A program made the position numbers and the translations under genes. A model generated the notes under the pieces. The model saw only the letters and a list, made by a program, of their open reading frames with translations. It searched no databases and had not been told where the DNA came from. Source: 2-02-FULL-49-11 sp040757655 (GTDB taxonomy: Bacteria > Patescibacteriota > Patescibacteriia > 2-02-FULL-49-11). Taken from it: a stretch of 13,277 nucleotides of DNA. The stretch covers positions 1 to 13,277 of the forward strand of contig JBFLWV010000034.1 in the NCBI GenBank assembly GCA_040757655.1, written 5' to 3'. This document shows positions 12,868 through 13,277 of this stretch, in pieces. Every line of letters begins with the position of its first letter. The stretch's first letter is position 1.

Positions 12868-13146
12868 CAAACTTCGCCGTTCGGCGCGAGGGCGCGGCGG
12901 AAGGAGGGGGTGTGGGGGAGGAATTTCGCCACGCCCGAGCGTAGTCCCGCCGCCCGCTCTGTCGGGAGCGGAAGCCAGACAAAAAGTTTTCTTTTCCTTT
13001 TAGAAGAAAAAAATCGGCGCGCGCAAATCAAAAAATGTGAAGAAAACTTTTTGGCTGGCTGGCGAGCGTTAGCGAGCGGCGGCGGGGCGGCTTCCTTAAT
13101 CGGGGTTCTGCTCAAAGAAAGTTCGAACATCAATCAAAAACGACCG
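12868..13146 (-). repeat. Right copy of the structured ~280-bp inverted repeat
   Basis: Inverted copy of 9695-9976. The inner 90 bp (12868-12957) and outer 47 bp (13100-13146) are identical to the left copy. In the middle the stems have other sequences but still pair. The segment 12974-12993 (gccagacaaaaagttttctt) pairs with 13040-13059 over 20 bp with one mismatch, and 12954-12959 (ccgctc) pairs with 12966-12971 (gagcgg). The GC hairpin of the left copy is replaced by direct repeats of gcgagc at 13062-13077. The stretch 12792-13277 otherwise holds only the operon promoter and the partial frame at 13096-13277. Confidence 0.9.
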
Positions 13147-13277
13147 CCAAATTGCACTTTTTGCGAAATCGTAAGAGCTTGCCTCGGCGCTTCGCGCCTC
13201 GGCATGGTATTTTTCCGCTATAACCCAAGCATTTTTGAGAGGAAACGAAAGCGTCCGCTCGGCAATGCGGAAGTTCG
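13096..13277 (-). CDS. C-terminal part of an unknown protein, ending inside the right repeat
   Basis: One minus-strand frame is open from the window edge to TAA at 13098-13096, about 59 codons. It reads NFRIAERTLSFPLKNAWVIA, then EKYHAEARSAEASSYDFAKS, then AIWRSFLIDVRTFFEQNPD. I do not recognise it. The final 16 residues are encoded by the identical outer arm of the repeat and also end the small frame at the left copy. The EARSAEA segment comes from a short GC palindrome (around 13180-13200) that may be an insertion in the coding sequence. It may be the 3' end of a real gene continuing beyond the window. Confidence 0.4.
   Translation of the reverse strand, partial: NFRIAERTLSFPLKNAWVIAEKYHAEARSAEASSYDFAKSAIWRSFLIDVRTFFEQNPD

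Larger units (their letters stand above)
9695..13146. mobile_element. Putative mobile restriction-modification cassette bounded by inverted repeats
   Basis: A five-gene minus-strand operon (12791 to 9982) is enclosed with little spare room by two inverted copies of a ~280-bp repeat. The last gene stops 5 nt from the left repeat, and the first gene starts 76 nt from the right one. The cassette is visibly more AT-rich than the envelope genes to the left. These features suggest acquisition as a unit. No transposase, integrase or convincing target-site duplication is seen; an AAATT occurs near both ends but not directly abutting them. Movement by recombination between dispersed repeats or by an enzyme supplied elsewhere would be compatible. 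Confidence 0.55.

Noticed and set aside
12867..13133. Minus-strand open frame across the right repeat
   Set aside because: Another reading of the repeat. It is not supported by a family or initiation signal, and a different frame at the outer end is the better coding candidate.
1..13277. CRISPR arrays, tRNA or rRNA genes
   Set aside because: I saw no regularly spaced direct repeats and no tRNA-like cloverleaf or conserved rRNA segments on either strand.

Overview
The window looks like a piece of a Candidate Phyla Radiation (Patescibacteria, probably Parcubacteria-like) genome. This is inferred from the gene set: a tandem cluster of small type IV secretion pilin-like proteins of the CPR kind, short operons with 1-3 nt gaps and almost no Shine-Dalgarno sequences, an AbiEii-type nucleotidyltransferase with a small CPR-style partner, and AT-rich low-complexity inverted repeats between genes. 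At least seven genes end in TGA, so TGA is a stop here and the glycine-UGA code of Gracilibacteria/Absconditabacteria does not apply. All confident genes are on the minus strand, so the text below follows transcription from right to left.

Left and middle (about 155-8241, moderately GC-rich) is a cell-envelope block. In transcription order it holds a class I SAM methyltransferase, DsbB, a kinase-fold (APH-like) protein, a monotopic sugar-phosphate transferase, a DedA/VTT-like membrane protein, GalU, a solute-binding lipoprotein with no transporter beside it, and four tandem pilin-like proteins. GalU and the sugar transferase point to surface polysaccharide. Three of the four pilins carry paired cysteines after the signal peptide, which fits DsbB nearby. 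The four pilin genes fall into two pairs, separated by a 263-nt gap with a good minus-strand promoter and a long inverted repeat.

Positions 8372-9237 hold a putative toxin-antitoxin or abortive-infection pair (AbiEii-like nucleotidyltransferase plus small partner) with a good, apparently leaderless promoter. Next to it are a 47-bp near-copy of part of the methyltransferase gene and a small gene interrupted by a single in-frame TGA.

The most unusual region is 9695-13146. A five-gene operon (XRE regulator, beta-class DNA methyltransferase, MvaI/BcnI-family restriction enzyme, ASCH/DUF3850 protein, and an unrecognised protein that may be nuclease-like) lies between two inverted copies of a complex repeat of about 280 bp. 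The repeat has identical outer (47 bp) and inner (90 bp) arms. Its middle differs in sequence between copies but keeps the same hairpins, with compensating changes in the stems. Both outer ends also encode the same C-terminal peptide in an open frame. I read this as a mobile or recombining defence cassette bounded by structured repeats. No transposase or integrase is visible in the window.
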